This document shows, piece after piece, positions 16,382-24,570 of a stretch of 36,779 nt of DNA. Under the pieces are notes generated by a model that was given only the letters and a program-made list of their open reading frames with translations, searched no databases and was not told where the DNA came from. Origin of the DNA: an uncultured Selenomonadaceae bacterium. Its GTDB lineage: Bacteria > Bacillota > Negativicutes > Selenomonadales > Selenomonadaceae. The first letter of the stretch is position 1. Each line of letters begins with the position of its first letter. A program made the translations under genes and the position numbers. The DNA is taken from contig CAJOMO010000013.1 in assembly GCA_905235685.1 (NCBI GenBank), positions 1-36,779 of the forward strand, read 5' to 3'.

Positions 16382-16762
16382 ATGCAGAGGAAAATCACTA
16401 AGATTGACATTATTACCCGCCCGTCGAAACTTGAGGAGCTCAAAGACGCTCTAAATGCTATCGGCGTTTTGGGTATGACAGTCAGTCAAGTTTATGGTTG
16501 CGGTTTGCAGCGCGGGCATAAGGAAGTTTACCGCGGGCGCGAATATGACGTTAGCCTTGTTCCGAAAATTAAAGTCGAAACCGTTGTTTGCGAAATTCCG
16601 GTTGACAAAGTTATCGACACTGCCGAAAAAGTTTTGCGTACGGGCAAATTCGGCGACGGCAAGATTTTTGTTTACGAATTAACGGACGCCGTAAGAATCC
16701 GCACGGGGCAGCGCGGACCGGAGGCGATTATGGACATTCCAGGCGAAAAGCCCGAAACTTGA
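16382..16762 (+). CDS. glnB: Nitrogen regulatory protein P-II
   Basis: About 126 residues from the ATG at 16382. A TTG at 16367 in the same frame is part of the SD TTGGAGG and is not used. The T-loop GHKEVYRGREYDVSLVPK holds the Tyr that is uridylylated in proteobacterial homologues, and TGKFGDGKIFVYEL is the C-terminal P-II signature. The trimer senses ATP/ADP and 2-oxoglutarate and blocks AmtB. The genetic pairing with amtB (18-bp gap) suggests a GlnK-type role. A three-hairpin repeat element begins about 20 bp after the stop and may act as its terminator. Confidence 0.95.
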   Translation: MQRKITKIDIITRPSKLEELKDALNAIGVLGMTVSQVYGCGLQRGHKEVYRGREYDVSLVPKIKVETVVCEIPVDKVIDTAEKVLRTGKFGDGKIFVYELTDAVRIRTGQRGPEAIMDIPGEKPET

Positions 16763-16783
16763 AAATTTAACAACCCCAACAAA

Positions 16784-16889
16784 GAGGCCGCCACGGACGG
16801 CGGCCCAATGCGGCGCGCTTGTCACGTGATGTGACAATCCGCGCCGCTGTTTTCTTTGCAACTTTCTTTTGCGCCAAAAGAAAGTTGAT
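16784..16889 (+). repeat. Three-hairpin dispersed element, copy 1
   Basis: Three stem-loops in a row. Hairpin 1: GGCCGCC/GGCGGCC with loop ACGGAC (16786-16805). Hairpin 2: outer stem GCGGCGCG/CGCGCCGC and inner TTGTCAC/GTGACAA with loop GTGAT (16810-16847). A TTTTCTTT spacer follows. Hairpin 3: CAACTTTCTTTT/AAAAGAAAGTTG with loop GCGCC. Copy 2 (24438-24546, opposite strand) has the same order, spacers and loops on stems of different sequence. It sits after glnB and overlaps the coding end of the MmeI-like gene. Confidence 0.8.
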
Positions 16890-19800
16890 GCTCAAGATAC
16901 ATTTTGAAAAGTTCGCCGATAATCGCCGCCTCTGTCATATCTGCGCGAAATCCATAAGCTTTCATGACAGCCGCGTCGTTTTGAGCGTGAGCTTTTCGCA
17001 AATCCGCAGGCATCGATACCGAATCATACAAATCTGCCAGAGTCGAGTCCGGATAACGCGCCCGCACTTCCAAAATATTTTTAGCCGTCTCAATTATGGC
17101 GGCTTTTTCTTTTGCGGTGGAATTGCACCAAACAAAATTATTATAAACAATCGTTGCCGAATAGCGAAAGTCCGACTTCAGCCGCCCGCAAACTGTTTTG
17201 AGCCAAATCATATGCACCGAACTTGTCAGCACGCCAAAATAATAATACTTTGCATTTTCGACAAACCAAACAATTTCTCGCGCAGTGGTTGATAACGGCA
17301 ATAATTTTGTTTCAGTTAAATTTTTGCCCCCCCCCGTTAAGTTTTTGTATTTATTAAACAATTCTGCAATTATTTCAGCCTCTGTAGTTTTTGCGCCGAA
17401 TCCATAAGCCGCCAGTACCGCCTTGTCGTTCAGTTCGTGAGCTTTGCGCAAATCCGCAGGCATCGCCACCGGAACGTACAAATCTGCCAGCGTCGAATTG
17501 GGATACCTCTTCAGCACGTCCAATATTCCCTGCGCCGTCATTTCAATTCGCGCGCGCTGCTCCGGCGTCGGCTCGCACCAAACAAAATTATTGTACACTA
17601 TCGTTGCGGAATACCGATACCGCATTTCCAGCCGCCCGCATACCGTTTTCAGCCACGCCATGTGTACCGACGATATCAACACGCCAAAATGATACACCGT
17701 CGCATCTTGAACATATTGAACATCATCACTGACAATAATATCTGGTGTCATAAATCCAATTGGAACATATTTTCGACGCTCAGAACTTATACGCGGAATA
17801 GCAAGATAATCTGTTGTTGGTTGAGCAATGGCTTGAAAAAGCGCAGGGCTTTTTTTGCTTGTGCGAGTAGTAGGAGATTTACAATTTAAACGAAAAGTTT
17901 CAACGGCTTTGACGCGTTCATAAACCAGTTTCATAGATCTTAATTCATTCGGCGGACAATCTACCAGCCAAAGACAATATCGCATTTGACCATTAATAAA
18001 TTCTTTTGCGCCAATATACGGGCGAATATATTTTTTTGCGAGCGGCTCACGTTCAATAAATTGCTCATAATCTTCAGCTTTAATGATTAAATTTCCGCCG
18101 TCAGTGGGTCTGCTGCCAACTCGCATTTTCGGCACATCAAAAAGCGGCTCTGCTCTGCTTCCCACAAAAACATTTGCCGCATTCAAAAGATAGGCGTTGA
18201 TATTTTGCGCGCGGATAATTTCTTTGCCGTCAAAAATAAATTTCTGCACTCCGTCAACCAGCGAAAAGCCGATAATGACAACGTGAACCTGCGCCTTCAA
18301 TTCAGATTCACTATTCCATTTGAAAGTTCTGTAGGCGAAATCGAAATGCACGCCCTGCGCGAAAATCTTTTTCCAGAGGGCGGCGATAGATTCACCCTGA
18401 CAAACAGAATTAGTCGAAACGAAGGCGGCGCGAATCTGCGTGCCATTGATAAAATCGGCGGCTTTTTTGAACCAGCAGGCGACATAATCGAGACTGCCAA
18501 TGCCTTTCCAGCCCTTGAAAATATTTTGCACGTCAGATTTTTGCTCGGCGGTCATGGTGCTTTTGCCGGAAAATGGCGGGTTGCTGATAATGAAATTCAA
18601 ATTTTGCGGCGGAATAATTTTCGCCCAATCCGCGGTAAGGGCGTTGCTTTCGTGGATATGCGGGTGAGTTTTAATTGGGAAATGGCTAAGTTCCCTGCCG
18701 ATAATTTCAGATGTTTTTTGGCGCATTTGAATTTCGCTAATCCAGAGCGCGGTTTTGGCAACAGCGACAGCAAAGCCGTTAATTTCGATACCGTAAAAAT
18801 TTTCAATGGAAATTTTAATCGGGTTTTCGGTAAATTTAACGCCGTCGGCAACGAGCACCTCAAGGATAGAATTTTCCAATTCGCGCAGTTGCAAATAAGT
18901 TTCGGTTAAAAAGTTGCCGCTGCCGCAAGCGGGATCGAAAAATTTATAGCGGGCAATTTCTTCCTGCAGAGCAAATAAATCTTCGCGGCTGTTGCACGCC
19001 TCAAATTTTTTGTGCAAATCGATAATGAAGAGCGGCTCGATGACTTTGTGAATATTTTCGGGCGCGGTGTAATAAATGCCGTGCTCTTTGCGGACGTTAT
19101 TGGTTTCGTCCAAATCCAGCACAGATTCAAAGACAGCGCCAAAAATCGTGGGGTTAATATCCTGCCACCGCAAATTGCAAAGTTCGTTGAATAAGATATC
19201 GCGGTCGCGCGGCGTGAAATTCGGGAAGTCAAATTTATCTTCATTGAAAAGCCCGCCGTCCACATACGGAAAATCCTTCAAATCTTCGCCGAGATAAGGG
19301 CTGCGCATTTCGGGCGGCGTATTCAGCACGTTAAAAAGTTCAATCAGCGCGCGGCGAATATCGGTTTCTTTGTTGAGATAATCGTTGAACATTTTATAAT
19401 TTTTGAAGACACCGGACTTTTCGGCGTACAGACAGAAAACCAGCCGAACGCAAAGTTTATTCAAGCTGTCAAAAGTTTCTCTGCTGTCGGGGTTAACATA
19501 ATGGCGGCGTATCGTCTCATAGAGTTTTCTGATAGCATTTCCGGCGTCGAAGGACAGCGCCTTTTCCTGTTCAAAATTTCTGCGCGATTTAATGAGGAAA
19601 TCGAAGTTGTGAAATTTATTGGGCAAATCGGCGAGCAAAACTTTGGTCGGCGGCTCAAGCGTGGACATATTGTAAATTTGAAATTCCTGGAAATTGCAGG
19701 TAACAATCCAGCGCGCCTTTCGCGGCAAATTGAGCGCGTTGTCATATTTTTTCGCCTGCTGATAAACCGCGTCGTCCAGCTTGACGCCGAAAGATTTTTG

Positions 19801-19992
19801 TTCGATAATGACGCGCGTATCTTTCAAATAGGCGTCGATAAAGCCGGCGTTTACGTGCATTTCAAATTCGATAATTTTTTCGGGCTTATCGATATTCAAA
19901 ACGTCGCGCAGAAATTGCAACCAAAAAGTTGACGCCTCGCCTTTTTCGTAGCCGCGCCCCGTCCATCTTTCAACAAAATTTTTTACGTTCAT
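16822..19992 (-). CDS. MmeI-like type IIL restriction-modification enzyme with duplicated C-terminal module
   Basis: About 1056 residues from ATG 19992 (RBS CAGGTGA); an in-frame ATG at 20043 gives 17 unlikely extra residues. One chain carries nuclease, N6-adenine methyltransferase and target recognition. N-terminus: FVERWTGRGYEKGEASTFWL, nuclease D53...E64-Q-K66 (FIDAYLKD, VIIEQKS). Methyltransferase: motif I FDPACGSGNF (~354) and motif IV SNPPF (~469). Recognition region: RVGSRPTDGGNLI to about 760. The C-terminal module (FGVL.SSVHM.WLKTVCGRL ... ATIVYNNFVWC ... LADLY ... MPADLRKAH) occurs twice, at ~766-882 and ~914-1036. Family members are near 920 residues, so one copy is extra. A G9 tract lies between them. 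The last ~25 codons are made of the three-hairpin repeat. No partner gene is needed or seen. Confidence 0.88.
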   Translation of the reverse strand: MNVKNFVERWTGRGYEKGEASTFWLQFLRDVLNIDKPEKIIEFEMHVNAGFIDAYLKDTRVIIEQKSFGVKLDDAVYQQAKKYDNALNLPRKARWIVTCNFQEFQIYNMSTLEPPTKVLLADLPNKFHNFDFLIKSRRNFEQEKALSFDAGNAIRKLYETIRRHYVNPDSRETFDSLNKLCVRLVFCLYAEKSGVFKNYKMFNDYLNKETDIRRALIELFNVLNTPPEMRSPYLGEDLKDFPYVDGGLFNEDKFDFPNFTPRDRDILFNELCNLRWQDINPTIFGAVFESVLDLDETNNVRKEHGIYYTAPENIHKVIEPLFIIDLHKKFEACNSREDLFALQEEIARYKFFDPACGSGNFLTETYLQLRELENSILEVLVADGVKFTENPIKISIENFYGIEINGFAVAVAKTALWISEIQMRQKTSEIIGRELSHFPIKTHPHIHESNALTADWAKIIPPQNLNFIISNPPFSGKSTMTAEQKSDVQNIFKGWKGIGSLDYVACWFKKAADFINGTQIRAAFVSTNSVCQGESIAALWKKIFAQGVHFDFAYRTFKWNSESELKAQVHVVIIGFSLVDGVQKFIFDGKEIIRAQNINAYLLNAANVFVGSRAEPLFDVPKMRVGSRPTDGGNLIIKAEDYEQFIEREPLAKKYIRPYIGAKEFINGQMRYCLWLVDCPPNELRSMKLVYERVKAVETFRLNCKSPTTRTSKKSPALFQAIAQPTTDYLAIPRISSERRKYVPIGFMTPDIIVSDDVQYVQDATVYHFGVLISSVHMAWLKTVCGRLEMRYRYSATIVYNNFVWCEPTPEQRARIEMTAQGILDVLKRYPNSTLADLYVPVAMPADLRKAHELNDKAVLAAYGFGAKTTEAEIIAELFNKYKNLTGGGKNLTETKLLPLSTTAREIVWFVENAKYYYFGVLTSSVHMIWLKTVCGRLKSDFRYSATIVYNNFVWCNSTAKEKAAIIETAKNILEVRARYPDSTLADLYDSVSMPADLRKAHAQNDAAVMKAYGFRADMTEAAIIGELFKMYLEHQLSFGAKESCKENSGADCHIT
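17327..17335 (-). repeat. G9 homopolymer tract in the MmeI-like gene
   Basis: Nine G residues on the coding strand (ACG GGG GGG GGC) fall exactly between the two C-terminal modules. At nine the frame is open into module 2. With eight G the next codons read GCA AAA ATT TAA, and with ten G they read CAA AAA TTT AAC TGA. Either slip would therefore stop the protein within a few codons, at about 890 residues. Confidence 0.85.
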
Positions 19993-20042
19993 AAAAATCA
20001 CCTGCAGACATATTTCAAAAAAAATTATAAAATACCTGCACA

Positions 20043-21572
20043 ATGGATAGAAAATTAATTTTAAAACTTCAAGGAAATGTGCTGTTGGCGTTTGAGTTTA
20101 CATTCGCGCTGCCGATAATTTACGCGGCGGCGTTTATGCGAAATTCAAACGTGGCGGTATTTTTCTGCGTAATTTTAATCTGCGTGTGGACGACGGAGCG
20201 GCTCTTTAAACATTTGGGGCGAAAATCCAAACGCCGCTTGCCGCTGTTAGAGTCGGCAATTTCGATGCTGCTGGCGTATCCGATCGTGGCGGCGTTCGCG
20301 GCGTTGCCGTTTTGGTATTCGGGCTGGCTAAATCCTGTTGACGCAATGCTTGAAACAATTTCGGATTTAACTTCGGCGGGGCTGTCGCTGTTGCCGGAGA
20401 GCGCGCCGTACGTTTTAAAATTGTGGCAAAGCGTGTTAATGTGGTTCGGCTCGCTGATTTTTTTGGTAATGTTGGTAACGGTTTTGCCGGAAGTTAGCGG
20501 CTGTTTCGGAATGAGTTTAAGTTTGCACGGCGGACAAAATTTCAGCCCGATTTTGGGACAAATGCTGGTAATCGCGCAGCGCGTGATAAACATTTATTCG
20601 GCGCTGACGCTTTTAAGTTTTTTGCTGTTTAAATTGGCGGGCTTAGGCGGCTGGGATTCTCTGTTAATGGCGATGCGGTGCATATCGACGGGCGGCGGAA
20701 ATTATTTCCCTGCGCGAGGAAATTTATTCGCAGAATACGCGGCGGCTTTTACAATGCTGTTGGCGTGCGGAAATTTGCTGTTTTACCACAGATTAATCGT
20801 AACAATTCCCCCGCCGGTTTCCAATCAACAGGAAAATTTTTATCGCCGTGGAATAATCTACCTGAAACAGCTTGGGCGAAATATTTTCAGCGGCGTAAAA
20901 AAATTCTTCAGCAACTCCGAAGTCAAAACGGTATCGCTGATAATTTTGCTGAGCGTCCTGTTCATAAGTTTCAGCACGTACCGGCGCGGCATTATCACCG
21001 ACGGCAATTTGGCTTTTCGCTACGCATTTTTTCACGTGGTTTCGTTTATGAGCACGACCGGAATAAATTTAGAGACGCTCAATCAAGCCACGGACTTTGA
21101 CAGATTTTTGATGTTTTTAATGGCGATATTCGGCGGCTGTATGGGCTCGGTTACGGGCGGAATAAAAATCGTGCGGCTGTTGGTACTTTTGAAAATCACG
21201 GCGACGGAATTAACCAAAACGATGCACCCGCGAATGCTGACGGTTATTCGGGTGAACAAAATCACCGTCCCGCCAAAAATCGTCGGGCGAATATTGGGCT
21301 TTTTCTTTTTGGCGTGCTTGACGCTGTTTATCTGCGCGGCGGTGTTGAGTTTCATGGGTCCGAAATTTTCAGAGGCGGTTGCAATGGCGGCGGCGTGCTT
21401 GACGAATGTTGGCACATTTCCAGGAATATGCGACGCGGCAAATTTTTTAGCGTTGCCGGAAATCGGGAAAATTTTTTGCATGATAATTTTAATTTTGGGG
21501 CGGCTGGAAATTTTCGCGCTGTTAATCGCAGTGGCGGGCTTAGCGACACGGCGAAATTTCAAGGAATGGTGA
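20043..21572 (+). CDS. trkH: TrkH/KtrB-type potassium uptake channel subunit
   Basis: 509 residues, multi-pass membrane protein with the four P-loop repeats of the Trk/Ktr/HKT superfamily: ISDLTSAGLSLL, MRCISTGGGNYF, FMSTTGINLET and CLTNVGTFPG. The middle two match the family STGG/STTG filters best, while the first and last deviate modestly. It conducts K+ (possibly Na+-coupled) and needs a cytosolic TrkA/KtrA gating partner, which is not encoded nearby. The ATG lies about 50 bp from the divergent MmeI-like start and is followed 3 bp after its stop by the outer-membrane protein gene. Confidence 0.9.
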   Translation: MDRKLILKLQGNVLLAFEFTFALPIIYAAAFMRNSNVAVFFCVILICVWTTERLFKHLGRKSKRRLPLLESAISMLLAYPIVAAFAALPFWYSGWLNPVDAMLETISDLTSAGLSLLPESAPYVLKLWQSVLMWFGSLIFLVMLVTVLPEVSGCFGMSLSLHGGQNFSPILGQMLVIAQRVINIYSALTLLSFLLFKLAGLGGWDSLLMAMRCISTGGGNYFPARGNLFAEYAAAFTMLLACGNLLFYHRLIVTIPPPVSNQQENFYRRGIIYLKQLGRNIFSGVKKFFSNSEVKTVSLIILLSVLFISFSTYRRGIITDGNLAFRYAFFHVVSFMSTTGINLETLNQATDFDRFLMFLMAIFGGCMGSVTGGIKIVRLLVLLKITATELTKTMHPRMLTVIRVNKITVPPKIVGRILGFFFLACLTLFICAAVLSFMGPKFSEAVAMAAACLTNVGTFPGICDAANFLALPEIGKIFCMIILILGRLEIFALLIAVAGLATRRNFKEW

Positions 21573-21575
21573 GCT

Positions 21576-22148
21576 ATGGCGAAAAAAATTTTTTTGGTGA
21601 ATTTGGCGCTGATTTTATTCTCGGCAACGGTTTTCGCGCAGAGCAAGGACGATTTTTTATTGGGCGAGGCGCTGAAAGATTTTAAACCGAAAAGTTTGCC
21701 GCTGAGCCTTGAGGCGCGCGCCAATGAGCCGGAATTTATTTTTCGCTACAAAAATTTTTCGCTGGACTATAACCACTTCGACGCCGATATGCATTATTTG
21801 AAATTCGATTTTGACAACGAAATAATTTCGCTGATGGGTACGGGCTTGAATTTGAAATGCGGCGTGACGGGGATTGACTGGAAAACTTTTTCGCCGCTGC
21901 CGACGGTTGGCGTGAAAATTTATATGGCGATAATGCCGAAACTTACGATTTACGCGCAACTTTCGGGAATGACTTTCGGCAGGCGCGCTCATATTATCGA
22001 TACCGAATCCGGCTTGAAATATTCGCTGAATAAAAATTTCGCGTTGACGGCGGGCTATCGGCACATTGCGGCGACCGTTCGATACAAAGACAATCGCGGC
22101 AATTTCAAAATGAGCGGACCATTTATCGGCGTGCAGACTAATTTTTAA
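21576..22148 (+). CDS. Small outer-membrane beta-barrel-like protein with signal peptide
   Basis: 190 residues. A Sec signal peptide (Lys-Lys, then IFLVNLALILFSATVFA, likely cut before QSKDD) is followed by alternating polar/hydrophobic strands with aromatic girdle residues, such as RYKNFSLDYNHFDADMHYLK and KLTIYAQLSGMTFG. The last residues are FIGVQTNF. A terminal Phe at the end of an amphipathic strand is the BAM-recognised signal of outer-membrane barrels, and the size fits an 8-strand barrel. I recognise no specific family. It lies 3 bp after trkH, so it is probably cotranscribed with it. Confidence 0.6.
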   Translation: MAKKIFLVNLALILFSATVFAQSKDDFLLGEALKDFKPKSLPLSLEARANEPEFIFRYKNFSLDYNHFDADMHYLKFDFDNEIISLMGTGLNLKCGVTGIDWKTFSPLPTVGVKIYMAIMPKLTIYAQLSGMTFGRRAHIIDTESGLKYSLNKNFALTAGYRHIAATVRYKDNRGNFKMSGPFIGVQTNF

Positions 22149-22236
22149 TCACTGAAAAATTTTTCTGAAAACTTACAAGGGAAATTTCCTTTAGTATCGA
22201 ATTTAACCGTAGAGAAAATTTTTAGGGGGAAGAAAT

Positions 22237-22899
22237 TTGCTAACCTTCAATTATTACGGGCACGCCTGTTTTCTGCTGGACGACGGCAAATATAAATTGC
22301 TGTTCGACCCATTTTTGAGCGGCAACCCGCAGGCGTCCGTTAAACCAGACGATATTGAAACTGATTATATTTTCATTACGCACGCGCACGCCGACCACGT
22401 TGGCGACGGCTACGAGATTTTGAAACGCACGGGCGCGACGGCTATTGGCATTCCCGAAGTTACGGATTTTGGCGGCGAAGATGTCAAATCTATCAATATG
22501 AATTTGGGCGGCACGTTGAAATTTCCGTTTGGTTTCGCGCGAATGGTACCGGCTCTGCACAGTGCGGGCGTTCCTGGCGGCGTTGCTTGCGGTTATGTTA
22601 TCGGCATTGGCGGCAAGGTGATTTATTTTGCGGGCGATACGGCGCTTTTCGGCGATATGAAACTGATTGGCGCGCGCGATAAAATCGACTACGCCATTTT
22701 GCCGATTGGCGGGCATTACACGATGGATATTGAAGACGCGGCGCGGGCGGTTGAATTTCTCGGCGCTAAAAATGTTATTCCGGTTCATTACAACACTTGG
22801 GATATCATTTCTCAAAATCCGGAAGATTTTAAAGCGCTCGTCAAAAATGCAAATGTTCACATTGTCAAACCTGGCGGAACTTTGAATTTGGATGCGTAA
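22237..22899 (+). CDS. UPF0173 metal-dependent hydrolase (metallo-beta-lactamase fold)
   Basis: 220 residues. Zinc-binding motifs are FNYYGHACFLL, the core THAHADHVGDG, FAGDTALFGDM and PVHYNTW, in the order of the YtkL/UlaG-like UPF0173 group. Substrate is unknown for most members. The start is a TTG at 22237, seven nt after AGGGGGAAG; no better in-frame ATG precedes the domain. Its end overlaps the miaA start by 8 nt, so the two are likely co-translated. Confidence 0.88.
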   Translation: MLTFNYYGHACFLLDDGKYKLLFDPFLSGNPQASVKPDDIETDYIFITHAHADHVGDGYEILKRTGATAIGIPEVTDFGGEDVKSINMNLGGTLKFPFGFARMVPALHSAGVPGGVACGYVIGIGGKVIYFAGDTALFGDMKLIGARDKIDYAILPIGGHYTMDIEDAARAVEFLGAKNVIPVHYNTWDIISQNPEDFKALVKNANVHIVKPGGTLNLDA

Positions 22900-23686
22900 C
22901 GTCATAAAGGAAATCGCCGCCGAGCCTTTTGACTTGACAAAAATTTTAGATTCTGTACAATCATTGAGTTTGCAAAATTCGGCGAAGGAAAAGTTGATTG
23001 TGATTTTGGGCGCGACTGCCACCGGAAAAAGTTCATTGGCGTTGCAATTGGCGGAAATTTTGAACACGGAAATTATTTCTGCCGATTCAATGTCGGTGTA
23101 CAAAAACTTCAATATCGGCACGGCGAAACCGACTGCGGCTCAACTTCAGCGAATTAAGCATCACTTGATCGATATTTTAAATCCGGAAGAAAAATTCAGC
23201 GTGGCGGAATTTGTGCGGCTTGCGTCCAAAATTATCACTGAAATTAATTCGCGCGGCAAAATTCCTGTCATTTGCGGCGGTACGGGGCTTTACATTCAAG
23301 CGCTTGTCGAAGGTTACCATTTCACCGACAACGCCAAAAGTCAATCCAAATTTTTCAAAGACACCGGCGAACTCAAATACAACGCGCTTTGTATCGGCTT
23401 GACGGCTAATCGCGCAGAACTTTATGACAGGATTAATCGGCGGACGCAGAAAATGTTTGACGCGGGGCTTGTTGAGGAAGTGCGGCGGCTTTTAAAAAAT
23501 GGTGTCAGCGAAAATGCGCAGGCTATGCTCGGTATCGGCTACAAAGAGACGGTTGAATATCTGCGCGGCGAATTAACTTTAGACGAAACTATTTCTAAAA
23601 TCAGTCAAGCGACGCGAAATTTTGCAAAGCGTCAGTTAACTTGGTATCGACGAATGAATTACATAAAATTCTACAGCGTCGAATAA
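22892..23686 (+). CDS. miaA: tRNA dimethylallyltransferase MiaA, lacking the insertion domain
   Basis: 264 residues, against about 300-320 for the family. It transfers dimethylallyl from DMAPP to A37 of UNN-reading tRNAs. P-loop [17 protein letters not shown], substrate loop [27 protein letters not shown] and [17 protein letters not shown] are all present, as is the C-terminal part [27 protein letters not shown] and [10 protein letters not shown]. The stretch normally lying between them (about 50-60 residues ending in the IHPND.RR..RALE motif) is missing: GYHF runs through about 20 residues to ALCIGLT. An N-terminal extension of ~30 residues precedes the P-loop, so the true start could be further in. 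It is followed by hfq, a classic miaA-hfq pair. Confidence 0.9.
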   Translation: MRNVIKEIAAEPFDLTKILDSVQSLSLQNSAKEKLIVILGATATGKSSLALQLAEILNTEIISADSMSVYKNFNIGTAKPTAAQLQRIKHHLIDILNPEEKFSVAEFVRLASKIITEINSRGKIPVICGGTGLYIQALVEGYHFTDNAKSQSKFFKDTGELKYNALCIGLTANRAELYDRINRRTQKMFDAGLVEEVRRLLKNGVSENAQAMLGIGYKETVEYLRGELTLDETISKISQATRNFAKRQLTWYRRMNYIKFYSVE

Positions 23687-23711
23687 ATTTTTTGTAAAGG
23701 AGATTTTCAAG

Positions 23712-23978
23712 ATGGCTGCCAAAATGATTAACATTCAGGACAACTTCCTAAATCAGGCGCGCAAGGAAAATGTTATGGTCGTGATTCACCTAGTCAACGG
23801 CTTTCAGTTGAAGGGGCTAGTGCGCGGCTTCGACAACTTCACCGTGGTTATCGAAACCATGGGCAAACAGCAAATGATTTACAAGCACGCTATTTCCACT
23901 ATCACGCCGACCAAAGCGCTCAGCACTAACGGCGGAGATAAAAATGCTGCGCCCGCTCCAAAAGAAGACGAAGAGTAA
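23712..23978 (+). CDS. hfq: RNA chaperone Hfq
   Basis: 88 residues. Sm1 motif [20 protein letters not shown] followed by GFQLKG, and Sm2 motif with [12 protein letters not shown] (usual YKHAIST). It forms a hexamer that binds A/U-rich RNA and helps small RNAs pair. The acidic C-terminal tail (APAPKEDEE) is short. The start ATG follows AAAGGAG by 9 nt. It is relevant to the antisense-RNA array at the right of the window, although true cis-encoded type I pairs usually do not need Hfq. Confidence 0.96.
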   Translation: MAAKMINIQDNFLNQARKENVMVVIHLVNGFQLKGLVRGFDNFTVVIETMGKQQMIYKHAISTITPTKALSTNGGDKNAAPAPKEDEE

Positions 23979-23994
23979 GATTTTAACAGCGCAA

Positions 23995-24426
23995 ATGACT
24001 AGAGGCTTTGAGATTCTAATCGGCTATGAAAATTGCGGAATAAATTTGCCGACGCGAAAGACGGCGCTAAGTGCGGGCTACGATTTGCAATCCGCCGCGG
24101 ATGTTTTGGTGTCGAACAAAAAAATTTCGCTTGTGCCGACGGGTCTCAAAGCTTTTATGTTGCCCGAAGAAGTTTTGTTGATTTATATTCGCTCCAGTTT
24201 GGCGGTGAATTACGGCGTGACTTTGGCCAATGGCGTTGGCGTGATTGACGCGGATTATGGCGGGCATATTATTTTGCCAATGATTAGTTTTTTCGGCGAA
24301 TTTGAAATTAAAAAAGGTATGCGCGTGGCTCAAGGCGTTTTTCAAAAATATTTGCCGATTGAGGGCGATGAGATTGGCGTCGGCGCTATTCGCGCAGGAC
24401 GTTTCGGCTCAACAGGAATTTATTAA
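23995..24426 (+). CDS. dut: dUTP pyrophosphatase, trimeric type
   Basis: About 143 residues. The ATG at 23995 (MTRGFEILIG) is chosen over an earlier in-frame ATG inside hfq, although the SD is weak. The five dUTPase motifs appear in order: AGYDLQSAAD, YIRSSLA, GVIDADYGGHI, RVAQGVFQK and RAGRFGSTG. The first acidic-metal and uracil-binding motifs are canonical, while the P-loop-like motif 5 has RAGRFGSTG in place of the usual RGEGGFGSTG. It hydrolyses dUTP to dUMP. It follows hfq at 16 bp. Confidence 0.9.
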   Translation: MTRGFEILIGYENCGINLPTRKTALSAGYDLQSAADVLVSNKKISLVPTGLKAFMLPEEVLLIYIRSSLAVNYGVTLANGVGVIDADYGGHIILPMISFFGEFEIKKGMRVAQGVFQKYLPIEGDEIGVGAIRAGRFGSTGIY

Positions 24427-24437
24427 TGTTTATATCA

Positions 24438-24546
24438 GCATTTCTTTCTTTTCGGAAAGAAAGAAACGCTTGCAAAGAAAGAAAACTGCCCGCATTAGTC
24501 GCATCACGCGACTAGCGCGGGCGGGGCGCGCGTCCGTGCGCGCCTC
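24438..24546 (-). repeat. Three-hairpin dispersed element, copy 2
   Basis: Read on the minus strand: hairpin 1 GGCGCGC/GCGCGCC, loop ACGGAC; hairpin 2 GCCCGC...GCGGGC with inner TAGTCGC/GCGACTA, loop GTGAT; TTTTCTTTCTTTGCAA spacer; hairpin 3 GCGTTTCTTTCTTT/AAAGAAAGAAATGC, loop CCGA. Loops 1 and 2 are identical to copy 1 (16784-16889), while the stem sequences differ with pairing kept. It lies between dut and the EamA gene. Confidence 0.8.
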
Positions 24547-24570
24547 TTCAACGCATTGGAGATTTTTTTT

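Noticed and set aside
19993..20043. N-terminal extension of the MmeI-like protein starting at the ATG at 20043
   Set aside because: The extra 17 residues lack an SD, overlap the trkH start, and the family N-terminus fits the ATG at 19992 (MNVKNFVERW).
22149..22236. Near-palindrome AAGGGAAATTTCCTTT before the UPF0173 gene as an operator
   Set aside because: It is a single short AT-rich palindrome with no second site and no recognised regulator motif; evidence is too thin to annotate.
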